Source: Pedobacter sp. Leaf194 (GTDB lineage: Bacteria; Bacteroidota; Bacteroidia; Sphingobacteriales; Sphingobacteriaceae). Taken from it: DNA of 64,000 bases. The notes beneath the pieces were generated by a model. That model ran no database searches, was not told the DNA's origin, and saw only the letters and a program-made list of their open reading frames with translations. Where the stretch lies: contig NZ_LMPU01000010.1 in assembly GCF_001423945.1 (NCBI RefSeq), forward strand, positions 1 to 64,000, read 5' to 3'. Each line of letters opens with the position of its first letter. Within the stretch, counting starts at the first letter, position 1. The translations under genes were made by a program, and so were the position numbers. Below, piece by piece: positions 17,772 through 26,339 of this stretch.

Positions 17772-18782
17772 CTACTTTACCATTCCAGCTAAAGCTTCAA
17801 TAAAAACGGGGCTATCGTTCAAACTCTCCACGAGTTGAACATGTTCGCCACCCAGCGCCCTGAATTCTTCATGATATTCAACCGTAATTTCATAAAGTGT
17901 TTCAAGGCAATCGGCAACAAAAGCAGGACTAAAAACTAAAAGTCTTTTCTTACCTTCTGATGCAAGTTTCTTTAAAACATCTGTAGTATAAGGTTGAACC
18001 CAAGGCTCTTTACCCAAACGTGACTGAAAGCAAACTGTATAGTTTTCTTTTGAAAGGTTAAGTTCTTTGGCAATTAATCTTGCAGTATCGTGTCCCTGTG
18101 CAGAATAGCAAAACTTATTAGTATCATTAAGTGTCTGGCAGCAATCCGAATGCTTTAAGCAGTAGCTGGCAGTATGGTCGCACTTTAGCAGTTGTCGTTC
18201 AGGCAAACCGTGGAAACTGAATAAAATATGATCGTAAGTTTCGGGCTTATATTTCCTGGCATTTTCGGCGAACACCTTTATCATCAGCTCATTATCATGA
18301 AAAGAATTGATAAACGAGATTGGTGGCACCGTAGGCCATTTACTTACCAACTCCATAACCAGCTGCATTACCGAACCTGTACTCGCAGATGCGTATTGTG
18401 GAAACATTGGAATTACCTGAATGCTTTCTACCAAACCAGCTTTCAAATTTGCAAGGGCCGACGCAATTGACGGACTTTGATAACGCATTGCAAGTTCTAC
18501 GTGGTAATCGTCTCCCAGCTTTTCCTGAAGCATTTTTGCCTGTAATTTGCTATAATATAGCAGAGGAGAACCATTTTCACCCCAGATTTCTTTATACAAT
18601 TTCGCAGTTTTAGGGCTTCGGAAAGGAACTATAATCCCCTTAACCAACAAAGTTCTGTTAAATGCAGGAATGTCGATTACCCGTTCATCCATTAAAAACT
18701 GATCTAAATATTTTTTAACGTCAGGTACCGCAGGACTATCGGGTGTTCCTAAATTTACCAGTAAAATTCCCTTTTTGCTCAT
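17772..18782 (-). CDS. hemH: Ferrochelatase
   Basis: This 336-residue ferrochelatase has GILLVNLGTPDSP at the N-terminus, the catalytic His191 in FSFHGLPER and Glu294 in FVADCLETLYEI. It inserts Fe2+ into protoporphyrin IX, the last step of protoheme synthesis. A segment just after the active-site loop (201-225) holds five cysteines: Cys201, 208, 214, 215 and 225. Some bacterial ferrochelatases carry a [2Fe-2S] cluster, and this patch is a candidate ligand set, although the ligands here are my inference. No other heme gene is nearby. Confidence 0.95.
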   Translation of the reverse strand: MSKKGILLVNLGTPDSPAVPDVKKYLDQFLMDERVIDIPAFNRTLLVKGIIVPFRSPKTAKLYKEIWGENGSPLLYYSKLQAKMLQEKLGDDYHVELAMRYQSPSIASALANLKAGLVESIQVIPMFPQYASASTGSVMQLVMELVSKWPTVPPISFINSFHDNELMIKVFAENARKYKPETYDHILFSFHGLPERQLLKCDHTASYCLKHSDCCQTLNDTNKFCYSAQGHDTARLIAKELNLSKENYTVCFQSRLGKEPWVQPYTTDVLKKLASEGKKRLLVFSPAFVADCLETLYEITVEYHEEFRALGGEHVQLVESLNDSPVFIEALAGMVK

Positions 18783-18870
18783 TTAAATAAAGAATATGTT
18801 TGTGGCGCAAATATCGCTTTTTTACCGCCAAGTATTTAGTATAATGTATCAGGATTTAGTAAAAAGCAAT

Positions 18871-19542
18871 TTATTTGGTTTTATACAATTGCCACCATGG
18901 CATAGACGGTTTCTGGTGATGCTCCAAATGGTATCCAAAAAAATAACAGGTTATAAAAGCGATAAAATGGTTTTTGCGGAGGGTTGAAGCATAATATTCG
19001 TTATCATGTTCGCCTTTATGTGGCAGATAGGTGCCGAAATAAAACAACTGAAAAGTGCTGAGCAACGATGGCAGCACCCAAAAGACCAGTAAGTTTTTTT
19101 CGCTGAGCCAAATGTTGAGAACATTGTAAGCAACCGCCATAATAACAAGCTGAATTACGGTTACATAATTCATCATAAAGCTATAGTACCATTTCCAAAA
19201 GCCATGAGGTGCAAAATCAGGATCGTGTTCGGTATGCACATGCGAGTGGTGTTTGTGGTGCTTGCTATAAAGTTTATTGTAGAAAAAACCTGCGTACAAA
19301 AAGACAGACAGAAAGCCAAAAAAATTATTAAGCCGCTTATTAGGCGAGATAGTTCCATGCATGGCATCATGAGCAGTTATAAATAAACCTGTGTACAAAT
19401 GCATCTGGACAAAAATCATCATATAAACCAAAGGATTACTCCACTTAAAATCCCAGCTTAGTAGAAAAAAAAGTGATATAAACCAGCAAGTAATTACGAT
19501 GCAGGCAATAAGAACTCCAGTATAATTTTGGTTTACTTTCAA
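18871..19542 (-). CDS. crtW: CrtW-like beta-carotene ketolase
   Basis: This 223-residue integral membrane di-iron enzyme belongs to the fatty acid desaturase superfamily. Its histidine boxes fit the CrtW ketolases: HDAMH (58-62), HHKHH (95-99), FGTYLPH (about 169-175) and HLEHH (205-209), followed by PSMPWWQL. CrtW adds a 4-keto group to beta-ionone rings. No ATG is usable: the frame opens after a stop at about 19580, and the first accepted start codon is the TTG at 19542. It is the last gene of a minus-strand run with ispH, cruF, a glycosyltransferase and an acyltransferase, which supports carotenoid rather than fatty acid chemistry. Confidence 0.8.
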   Translation of the reverse strand: MKVNQNYTGVLIACIVITCWFISLFFLLSWDFKWSNPLVYMMIFVQMHLYTGLFITAHDAMHGTISPNKRLNNFFGFLSVFLYAGFFYNKLYSKHHKHHSHVHTEHDPDFAPHGFWKWYYSFMMNYVTVIQLVIMAVAYNVLNIWLSEKNLLVFWVLPSLLSTFQLFYFGTYLPHKGEHDNEYYASTLRKNHFIAFITCYFFGYHLEHHQKPSMPWWQLYKTK

Positions 19543-19593
19543 GTGGCTTTTTCTTATTAACAGTTTTAACAGAAAATTGATTGCCTAAAAAGA

Positions 19594-20442
19594 CTAAAAC
19601 TGCTCTAAAGCGGCTTTAACTTTCTCCATAAGCCACATTGGTGTTGAGGTTGCGCCGCAAATCCCCACTTTATCATTTTCGTTAAACCAGTTTTTATCCA
19701 GTTCTTCTACATTTGAAATGAAGTAAGAATCGTCGTTGTATTTTTTGCAAACATCATAAAGCACCTTTCCGTTGGATGACTTTTTACCTGATACGAAAAT
19801 GATTTTATTGTATTGGCTTACAAAACTTTCCAACTCCTGGTATCGGTTAGAAACCTGCCTGCAAATGGTATCGTTAGCTTTTACCTCGTAACCCCGAGAT
19901 AAAAGTTCATCCTTAATATGATAAAATTTATCTACGCTCTTTGTGGTTTGGCTGTATAGGGTAAATTTAGAAGGCAATTCTACATTATCAAGCTCCGCTA
20001 AATCCTGAAAAACAATCGCCTTCCCATCCGTTTGGCCCTGCAAACCAATAACCTCCGCATGACCATGTTTCCCGAATATCAGGATTTGTTCATCATCATC
20101 GTGCGAGCTTTTAATCCGGTTCTGCAGCTTTAGCACGACCGGGCAAGAGGCATCAATTAGTGTTAAATTGTTTTCTAAGGCAAGCTGATAAGTAGAGGGC
20201 GCTTCGCCGTGTGCACGAATTAAAACCTTCTCGTTTTTGAGTGTTTTGAGCACATCATGATCAATAATTTTAAGACCACGATTTGTGAGGCGTTCAACTT
20301 CTTCATCATTATGAACGATATCACCAAGACAATATAAATAACCCTCGTTATCTAAAATATCCTCTGCCATTTCAATTGCATAGACTACGCCAAAGCAAAA
20401 GCCGGATGATTTATCAATAGTGACTTGTAAATTTTGATTCAT
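19594..20442 (-). CDS. ispH: 4-hydroxy-3-methylbut-2-enyl diphosphate reductase
   Basis: This 282-residue IspH (LytB) has the three cysteines that bind the Fe-S cluster: Cys16 in GFCFGV, Cys100 in IDASCPVV and Cys194 in NDTICRQVSNR. RAHGE (about 76-80) and the C-terminal GATSTPMWLMEK are further landmarks. It makes IPP and DMAPP in the last step of the methylerythritol phosphate pathway. It lies between cruF (27 bases) and crtW (51 bases) on the same strand, so isoprenoid precursor supply is apparently co-expressed with pigment synthesis. Confidence 0.95.
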   Translation of the reverse strand: MNQNLQVTIDKSSGFCFGVVYAIEMAEDILDNEGYLYCLGDIVHNDEEVERLTNRGLKIIDHDVLKTLKNEKVLIRAHGEAPSTYQLALENNLTLIDASCPVVLKLQNRIKSSHDDDEQILIFGKHGHAEVIGLQGQTDGKAIVFQDLAELDNVELPSKFTLYSQTTKSVDKFYHIKDELLSRGYEVKANDTICRQVSNRYQELESFVSQYNKIIFVSGKKSSNGKVLYDVCKKYNDDSYFISNVEELDKNWFNENDKVGICGATSTPMWLMEKVKAALEQF

Positions 20443-20469
20443 TGCGTTACAAAATTAAGCAAAATTATG

Positions 20470-21129
20470 CTATCGAGTTGTCATGTATAAGACAACAAAA
20501 AATATAAATTGCGAAAGAAACATTGCTGTGCCGATGTACTTTTGTTGTTTCAGGCCCAACGCGTAATAGAATTTGAGTAAAATTACCGAAACTACAAACC
20601 AGGCGATGTAGTTTTGCAACGGAATTTCGTGCCAATCCCAATGCCAGTAATCAAATTTCATGGCAACCGGTTCCAGGAAAAAATCGAAGGTAATTAAGCA
20701 CAAACCACCAATTAACGAGGCAAGGATGCCATTACGGATTTTTAAACTTTTAATCATCTGGCCGGTACTGAAAATTAAGATAACCCAGTTTACCCCCATC
20801 AGTAGTGGAACCGTTGCAATTTTAAACCCAAGGGTTGTACCATAGTAGTAGCTACCAAATATTTTGCCTGTTTTAACACCTAAAACCTCTACCAGGAAAC
20901 CACATAAGAAAACGCCGCAAACAAAAAGCGCCAGCCGTTTAATATCTGCATTGTAAGTGCACACTATAACGGCAAACATTAAAAGTAAGTGAAAAGGAAC
21001 AAGCTTTATAAAATATGGCTGGGCAACAGGAATTAGAAACCCCAGCAAACCAACGAGATGAAAAATGATGATTATGGCTATTGCCAGCTTTTTAATTTTT
21101 AAATCGTTTTTATCGATCTGCCCTTCCAT
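20470..21129 (-). CDS. cruF: CruF-like carotenoid 1'-hydratase
   Basis: This 219-residue protein has six or seven predicted transmembrane helices and belongs to the carotenoid biosynthesis family DUF422/CruF. Typical segments are FLVEVLGVKTGKIFGSYYYG (about 78-97), PLLMGVNWVILIF (about 108-120) and FDFFLEPVAMKFDYWHW (about 148-164). CruF adds water at the psi-end of gamma-carotene-like carotenoids to give the 1'-hydroxy group. It overlaps the glycosyltransferase gene upstream by 31 bases, indicating translational coupling. Assignment rests on motifs plus cluster context. Confidence 0.85.
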   Translation of the reverse strand: MEGQIDKNDLKIKKLAIAIIIIFHLVGLLGFLIPVAQPYFIKLVPFHLLLMFAVIVCTYNADIKRLALFVCGVFLCGFLVEVLGVKTGKIFGSYYYGTTLGFKIATVPLLMGVNWVILIFSTGQMIKSLKIRNGILASLIGGLCLITFDFFLEPVAMKFDYWHWDWHEIPLQNYIAWFVVSVILLKFYYALGLKQQKYIGTAMFLSQFIFFVVLYMTTR

Positions 21130-22196
21130 GTTCCCTTTTTTTGTAAATGATTAGAAATTGATTTAACTGAGATAAACAGAAACAACAGCATTTGTACCGG
21201 ATGCAAAACAAGGTTTAACAACACATTCTGCCCTGATAAAAAAGAAATCATCATCCTGCTTAAAACAATTAAAGTTAGCGGTAAAACCAGCAGATGTACA
21301 TCGTAATTTACGAATAACAAAATGGGCCAGCTAACCACCAAAAGCTGGTAAAGTAATAATATTATGATGTTATTACCAAAACCTGCTAGTAAATTTTTAC
21401 TAAAGCCGTCGATACTCTCAGCCAGGTTTTTGTACATACGACAGTAAATTAAACTGTTAGCCAACAATGCTTCGGTTTTATATTCTGCCTGCTTTACAAG
21501 CTTCATTATCTCTACGTCTTCTACCACGCGGTTTTTAACCCGCTTATGCCAATGATTTTTATGGTAATTTTCTGCATCGAAGAACATGCACTGCCCGCTC
21601 GCAGCGGAAAAAGCTGGGTTTTTAGAAAATCTCACCAGGCGGAGCGGCAGCAAATTCAGCAAAATAAAATGCATCAATGGCACGGTTAACTTTTCTCCGT
21701 AGCTGATCATTATCTGATTGGTAAAAATACTCAGCAAGCTTAATCCATTGCGTTCTACCCGAAATATTAAACTATTAATTAAACCGCGTTTTATAACCTC
21801 ATCAGCATCCACAAAAAGCAGAAATTTGCCGGTTGCCATTTCTGAAAGCTGATGGCATGCGTAGTTTTTACCCAGCCAGCCTTCTTGTAATTCCAATCCT
21901 TTAAAGATTTTAAACTGCGTATTTTTTTCTGAAAACTGAGTTACCAGTTCGAAAGTATTGTCGCTGCTGCCATCATCTAACACAATTACCTCATAATTGA
22001 TGTAATCCTGCTCTTTTATTGATTGTAATAATTGAAGGATATTTTCAGCTTCGTTTCTGGCAGGAATTAAAATGGATACTTTTTCCTGGTAATGCTTAAT
22101 GGTTCGTGGAAGCTTTGGGTTTGACAGGAAGTTAAAAACGGTAACAGAAAACCTAATAATGAGAAAGATTAATGCTGCGTAGATAAAAATTGTCAT
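21099..22196 (-). CDS. GT2-type glycosyltransferase of the carotenoid operon (CruG-like)
   Basis: This 365-residue membrane glycosyltransferase is of family 2. An N-terminal helix (about 1-24) precedes the GT-A domain: VSILIPARNEAENI (about 45-58), IVLDDGSSDNT (about 70-80), LFVDADEVI (DxD near 131) and VVEDVEIMKLVKQ. A cluster of C-terminal transmembrane helices starts near residue 270. The catalytic domain is cytosolic with the active site at the membrane, as expected for a lipid acceptor. Because it sits between cruF and an acyltransferase, I infer it glycosylates the hydroxyl that CruF creates. The ATGA overlap with the upstream gene at 22193-22196 couples their translation. Confidence 0.8.
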   Translation of the reverse strand: MTIFIYAALIFLIIRFSVTVFNFLSNPKLPRTIKHYQEKVSILIPARNEAENILQLLQSIKEQDYINYEVIVLDDGSSDNTFELVTQFSEKNTQFKIFKGLELQEGWLGKNYACHQLSEMATGKFLLFVDADEVIKRGLINSLIFRVERNGLSLLSIFTNQIMISYGEKLTVPLMHFILLNLLPLRLVRFSKNPAFSAASGQCMFFDAENYHKNHWHKRVKNRVVEDVEIMKLVKQAEYKTEALLANSLIYCRMYKNLAESIDGFSKNLLAGFGNNIIILLLYQLLVVSWPILLFVNYDVHLLVLPLTLIVLSRMMISFLSGQNVLLNLVLHPVQMLLFLFISVKSISNHLQKKGTWKGRSIKTI

Positions 22197-22816
22197 TCGG
22201 TAATTTGTGTTTGTTTAACAACAGAATTATCGTAATGTTTGTTGTAGGCACTTTTCAATAACTGCAAACTAATGTATTCTTCATTTTCCCAGTTCTGCAG
22301 ATAGGTATATGCAGATGCTTTACGCTTCGAAAAAAAATCTATAAAAGTGGCTGCAAAAACAACATTAATTTTCTTCTGACTTGAATTTATCATTTGCATC
22401 ACCCCTTTTTCAAAGCTTATATTTTTGAGGTGGTTGGAATACAGTTTACCTTGAGGGAAAACCAAAACCAGGTTCTCCGGATTATCGAGCAAGGTTCCGG
22501 CGTAATTTAAGGTTTCCAAAACATCTTTACCCGAATGTTCGGCTGCAAAGGCGCCAAGATATTTTAAAAAGCCAACCTTTTTATAATTTTCTGCATTAAC
22601 CAAAACATGAAACTGCTTTTTAAATACTTTTTTATTGATGTAAAATATCAAAAAACCATCCCACCAACTGAAATGGTTGGCCAAAACCAAAACTGACACA
22701 TCCTTTTTGAGGGCAACATTTTCGTAATTGAAGGCAGCGAAATCTTTATCAACGATAAATTGAATGTACCAGGAAAAAAATTTATGGATGATGTTATTTT
22801 TTCGTGGATAGTACAT
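22193..22816 (-). CDS. PlsC-like acyltransferase of the carotenoid operon
   Basis: This 207-residue protein is of the 1-acylglycerol-3-phosphate acyltransferase superfamily. The HxxxxD-type motif is NHFSWWDGF (about residues 47-55), and a second block is VLVFPQGKLYS (about 117-127), where most PlsC proteins have FPEGTRS. It is the first gene of the run leading to the glycosyltransferase, cruF, ispH and crtW. From this position I infer that it acylates the sugar of a carotenoid glycoside rather than a phospholipid. A general lysophospholipid acyltransferase is the alternative. Confidence 0.75.
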   Translation of the reverse strand: MYYPRKNNIIHKFFSWYIQFIVDKDFAAFNYENVALKKDVSVLVLANHFSWWDGFLIFYINKKVFKKQFHVLVNAENYKKVGFLKYLGAFAAEHSGKDVLETLNYAGTLLDNPENLVLVFPQGKLYSNHLKNISFEKGVMQMINSSQKKINVVFAATFIDFFSKRKASAYTYLQNWENEEYISLQLLKSAYNKHYDNSVVKQTQITE

Positions 22817-22888
22817 TCAGGAAAGTTGCGAAAAAATAGGAATAATTGCAAATGTGTGTGTAAACACAAAATTTTAAAGAAATCAAGA

Positions 22889-23398
22889 TTAACTTAAATA
22901 AACACGGTCCTCTTCGCCGTCCACATCCATAACAACATCAACATGTTCTTTTAAAATCGTGGCCAGCTCAAGTCCGACGAAATCGGTGGCAATCGGGAAA
23001 ATTTTGTGGCTCCTGTCTACCAGCACAACTGTGCGGATTTTTTTATGTGGCGTATTCAAAAAAACACCCAAGCCATAAGCGAGCGTTTTACCGCTGTTCA
23101 AAACGTCATCAACCAGTATAATAACTTTATTTTTCCACTGAGTTTCATTTAAATCGGTGGTGGCAACCAGTTTACTGCTTTGCTTTTCTAAATCGATACG
23201 GAGCAACGTAAGCTTAAAATCCGAGATCTTCTTCAACACCTTTTCCAAACGAATAGCGAGTTTGTAGCCTCTATCCCAAATTCCGGCAAGTACAATTTCC
23301 TTTTCATTAAGGTTATCTTCCAAAATCTGATAAGCTATACGATCAATTTTTTGCTGTATTTGTTTTTTATTGAGAATTAACAGTTGCGTCGCGGCCAT
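22889..23398 (-). CDS. PyrR-like phosphoribosyltransferase
   Basis: This 169-residue type I phosphoribosyltransferase has the PRPP motif VILVDDVLNSGKT (about residues 92-104) and an N-terminal AGIWDRGYKLAIRLE segment resembling PyrR (about 38-52). PyrR proteins are uracil phosphoribosyltransferases that in some bacteria attenuate pyr operons. No pyr gene or attenuator is visible nearby, so a salvage role is as likely as regulation. It lies 72 bases upstream of the carotenoid operon on the same strand and might be transcribed with it. Confidence 0.8.
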   Translation of the reverse strand: MAATQLLILNKKQIQQKIDRIAYQILEDNLNEKEIVLAGIWDRGYKLAIRLEKVLKKISDFKLTLLRIDLEKQSSKLVATTDLNETQWKNKVIILVDDVLNSGKTLAYGLGVFLNTPHKKIRTVVLVDRSHKIFPIATDFVGLELATILKEHVDVVMDVDGEEDRVYLS

Positions 23399-23573
23399 TT
23401 TTAAAAAGGTTTGAATACAAAAAGAACGATTTTAAGCCTTAAATTCAAACTATTTCAAAATTAATTTTGGATTAGCTGCAACGTTTTGGCCGGTTCTGCG
23501 TCTAATATTTAACCGAATAACAAAATCAAAATTCAATCATCCCTTCAAAACACAAAATCTAAATAAACTTCCA

Positions 23574-24281
23574 ATGAAAAATTTCCTAAAAACAACTGCT
23601 ACAATATTTCTTCTTGCTACCTCCAGTTTAGTTGCAAATGCGCAACAATCTAAAAATGTAGCGGTAAAAAACTTTAGCAACATCACGGTAAGCAGTGGCA
23701 TCGATTTGTATTTAACCCAGGGAAACAACGAAAGTTTAACGCTAAAAGCGACTTCAGATTTACTGGAAAATGTGGTTGTAGAGCAGAAAGGCAGCAACCT
23801 GGTAATTAAAATGAAAGAAGGCGTGCATTGGGGTTCTATGTTTAAAAATCAGAGTATTAAAGCATATGTAAATTTTAAAACGCTGGCGGCACTTACTGCT
23901 TCAGGCGGCAGCGATGTTTTCTCGCAGGGACAAGTGAAAACAGGCAAATTTGCACTGCGTTCATCGGGTGGTTCGGACGTTAAACTAAACCTGATTTGTA
24001 CCGATATCGAGTTGCAAACCAGCGGTGGCAGCGATGTTACCTTGACCGGCAAAGCAGAAAATATGATTTTACAAACCAGCGGCGGCAGCGATGTTGATGC
24101 TTATGATTTCGTGGTTGATTATGCTAAAGTTAGCGCATCAGGCGGCTCAGACGCAAATATACATGTAACAAAAGGCTTAGAAGCGGGTGCTTCTGGCGGA
24201 AGCGATGTACACTATAAAGGCAACGCATCATTAAAGAAAACGTCATCATCTAAAAGTGGTGATGTTACAAAAGTAAATTAG
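23574..24281 (+). CDS. Secreted head-GIN domain protein (DUF2807), beta-helical
   Basis: This 235-residue protein has a cleavable signal peptide (MKNFLKTTATIFLLATSSLV, cleavage near ANA-QQ) and a GIN/DUF2807 domain. Six copies of SGGSD followed by V or A start at about residues 110, 131, 150, 169, 189 and 207, a period of 18-21 residues. That fits one turn of a right-handed beta-helix with a repeated Ser-Gly turn. The opening FSNITVSSGIDLYLTQG is the usual family start. The role of such proteins is unknown; they are common exported proteins in Bacteroidota. A terminator follows. Confidence 0.88.
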   Translation: MKNFLKTTATIFLLATSSLVANAQQSKNVAVKNFSNITVSSGIDLYLTQGNNESLTLKATSDLLENVVVEQKGSNLVIKMKEGVHWGSMFKNQSIKAYVNFKTLAALTASGGSDVFSQGQVKTGKFALRSSGGSDVKLNLICTDIELQTSGGSDVTLTGKAENMILQTSGGSDVDAYDFVVDYAKVSASGGSDANIHVTKGLEAGASGGSDVHYKGNASLKKTSSSKSGDVTKVN

Positions 24282-24308
24282 TTAGTTTTAGGTTTAATTA
24301 ATTTTACT

Positions 24309-24344
24309 ATCGCTCGCTTTGCGGATGCAAAGCAGCGATTTTTT
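24309..24344 (+). terminator. Terminator after the GIN-domain gene
   Basis: ATCGCT (24309-24314) pairs with AGCGAT (24334-24339) and CTTTGC pairs with GCAAAG inside, around a GGAT loop. A T-run follows. Confidence 0.75.
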
Positions 24345-24412
24345 ATATAAAAAACATCAAAAGGGAGCAAATTAACATCCATAACCTGCTTAGAAATAAG
24401 CTTCTTCAACTT

Positions 24413-24820
24413 TTAGCCTTTTTTGTAAGGATAGTAAATAAAGTTTGCCCCTTCAGGAACGACGACAAAAACACACATAAAATTCTCAGGTTTCTTGTAA
24501 ACTTTCAGAAACTGTTCTTTCTTCTCTTTATTTATAATTCCCTTTTCTACAAATTCTTCCAGCGTGGAGGCCTGTATGGTCCAGTCGGTATTTAGTTCTT
24601 CTTTGTTTAAGATAATTTCACCCAGTTTTACTTCGTGCTGGTGTGCAACAAAAATAGGGTAAGCAGAAATCCCCTCTACCATAATTTCTATTGAAACCTC
24701 TTTTATCGCATCTGCATAAAACTCCAGGTCCTTTTCCAGACTTATCAACGGACTTTCCTGTTTTTTTTGTGGTGCTCCGCTATCTTCCGGCGTTGCGCCC
24801 AATAATTCTTCTCTATCCAT
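24413..24820 (-). CDS. Conserved protein of unknown function
   Basis: I do not recognise a named family for this 135-residue cytoplasmic protein. The N-terminus (residues 1-25) is polar and probably disordered. The rest looks like a compact alpha/beta domain with SIEIMVEGISAYPIFVAHQH (about 43-62) and FMCVFVVVPEGANFIYYPY (about 113-131). It lies 85 bases downstream of rlmD on the same strand. No catalytic residue pattern is evident. Confidence 0.65.
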   Translation of the reverse strand: MDREELLGATPEDSGAPQKKQESPLISLEKDLEFYADAIKEVSIEIMVEGISAYPIFVAHQHEVKLGEIILNKEELNTDWTIQASTLEEFVEKGIINKEKKEQFLKVYKKPENFMCVFVVVPEGANFIYYPYKKG

Positions 24821-24905
24821 TTTTAACTGTTGAATCTTGAATGACTGATTGATTGAATGGGACTAAATGAATAAACTATTTGCCAAAAACCACTCCACAA
24901 ATCAC

Positions 24906-26324
24906 TCAATTAAATCCTTTAAATTTTAATAAAACTACATTTTCTACATGTTGCGTATGCGGAAACATGTCTACAGGTTTTATCCGGGCAACATCATATT
25001 TCTCTTTAAGCAACTCTAAATCCCTTGCCTGCGTTGCAGCATTGCAGCTTACATAAACAATTTTTTCAGCTTCCATTTCCAGCAAACGTTGTACCACATC
25101 CGCATGCATTCCTGCCCTTGGCGGGTCGGTAATTACAACATCTGGCTTTCCATGTTCTTTAACAAAATCGGCAGTTAAAATATCTTTCATATCACCCGCA
25201 TAAAAAATAGTATTGCCGATGCCGTTCAGCTCAGAATTAAATTTTGCATCTTCAATTGCCGTCGGAACATACTCTACACCCACAACCTGCCGAACATCTT
25301 TTGCAATGAAATTTGCGATGGTTCCGGCCCCGGTATATAAATCGTAAACCAATTCGTTGCCAGCGAAACCCGCAAATTCTTTCGTTATTTTATAAAGCTC
25401 AAAGGCTTGTTCTGAGTTAGTTTGATAAAAAGATTTTACACCGATTTTAAAACGGATGCCATCCATTTCCTCAAAAATATGATCGCGACCAGCGAAAACA
25501 TTGACTTCCTGATCAAAAATAGTATCGTTCTTTTTCTGGTTTACGATGTAAAGTAAGGAGGTAATCTGCGGAAACTCCACCTTAAGAAAAGTCATCATCG
25601 AATCAATTTGGCGCTGCTCCGGATAAGCGAAAATAACCGCTACCATGATTTCACCAGTACTGGAAGTTCTGATGATAAGGTTACGCAAAACGCCTTCGTG
25701 GTTTCTCAAATCATAAAATGAAACCTCATTTTCCAAAGCATACTTACGAACAGCATTTCTAATCTGGTTTGATGGATCATCCTGCAAATAACAATGCTCA
25801 ATATCCAATATTTTGTCAAAACGTAATGGAACATGGAAACCAAGGGCATTCATATCGAAATTATCTTCACGTTCCATGTCGGTTTTTTCCAACCACCGTT
25901 TGTTAGAAAAAGTAAATTCCAGCTTGTTGCGGTAATACCTGTTTTTCACTGAACCCAAAATCGGCTCGGCAATAGAGGTGTCTATCTTGCCAAGACGTTG
26001 TAATGCTGCTTCAACATTCTTCTGCTTAAATTTTAACTGAGATTGGTAGCCCATGTGCTGCCATTTGCAACCGCCGCATGTACCAAAATGTTGGCAGAAA
26101 GGATCGGTGCGTAATGTCGATTTTTCATGCAACTGTTCAATTACGGCCTCCGCAAAATTCTTTTTCTTTTTTGTTAACCGAACATCAACAACATCGCCGG
26201 GCACCGCTTTGTCTATAAAAACAACCAACTCATCAGCTTTGCCTACACCTTTTCCTTCTTCCGCAATATCGATTACATGCACATTCGGAATTATAGTTAC
26301 CGCACCAGGTTTTCTTCTACTCAT
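24906..26324 (-). CDS. rlmD: 23S rRNA (uracil-5-)-methyltransferase RlmD/RumA type
   Basis: This 472-residue methyltransferase starts with a TRAM domain (about 12-65). Fe-S cluster cysteines follow at 77, 83 and 86 (CQHFGTCGGCKWQH), with a fourth in IEHCYLQ. The SAM-binding motif VYDLYTGAGTIANF and the catalytic Cys region VYVSCNAATQARDL are in the C-terminal half. It methylates C5 of a uracil in 23S rRNA, U1939 in the E. coli enzyme; the exact site here is inferred. A -7 promoter element ends only 7 bases before the ATG. Confidence 0.9.
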   Translation of the reverse strand: MSRRKPGAVTIIPNVHVIDIAEEGKGVGKADELVVFIDKAVPGDVVDVRLTKKKKNFAEAVIEQLHEKSTLRTDPFCQHFGTCGGCKWQHMGYQSQLKFKQKNVEAALQRLGKIDTSIAEPILGSVKNRYYRNKLEFTFSNKRWLEKTDMEREDNFDMNALGFHVPLRFDKILDIEHCYLQDDPSNQIRNAVRKYALENEVSFYDLRNHEGVLRNLIIRTSSTGEIMVAVIFAYPEQRQIDSMMTFLKVEFPQITSLLYIVNQKKNDTIFDQEVNVFAGRDHIFEEMDGIRFKIGVKSFYQTNSEQAFELYKITKEFAGFAGNELVYDLYTGAGTIANFIAKDVRQVVGVEYVPTAIEDAKFNSELNGIGNTIFYAGDMKDILTADFVKEHGKPDVVITDPPRAGMHADVVQRLLEMEAEKIVYVSCNAATQARDLELLKEKYDVARIKPVDMFPHTQHVENVVLLKFKGFN

Positions 26325-26331
26325 TATGCCG

Positions 26332-26339
26332 CAAAGATA
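26332..26339 (-). promoter_or_regulatory. -7 element very close to the rlmD start
   Basis: The minus strand reads TATCTTTG, a full TAnnTTTG match, only 7 bases before the start codon at 26324. Transcription would begin at or just before the ATG, giving a leaderless or nearly leaderless mRNA. No clear -33 TTG was seen. Confidence 0.45.
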
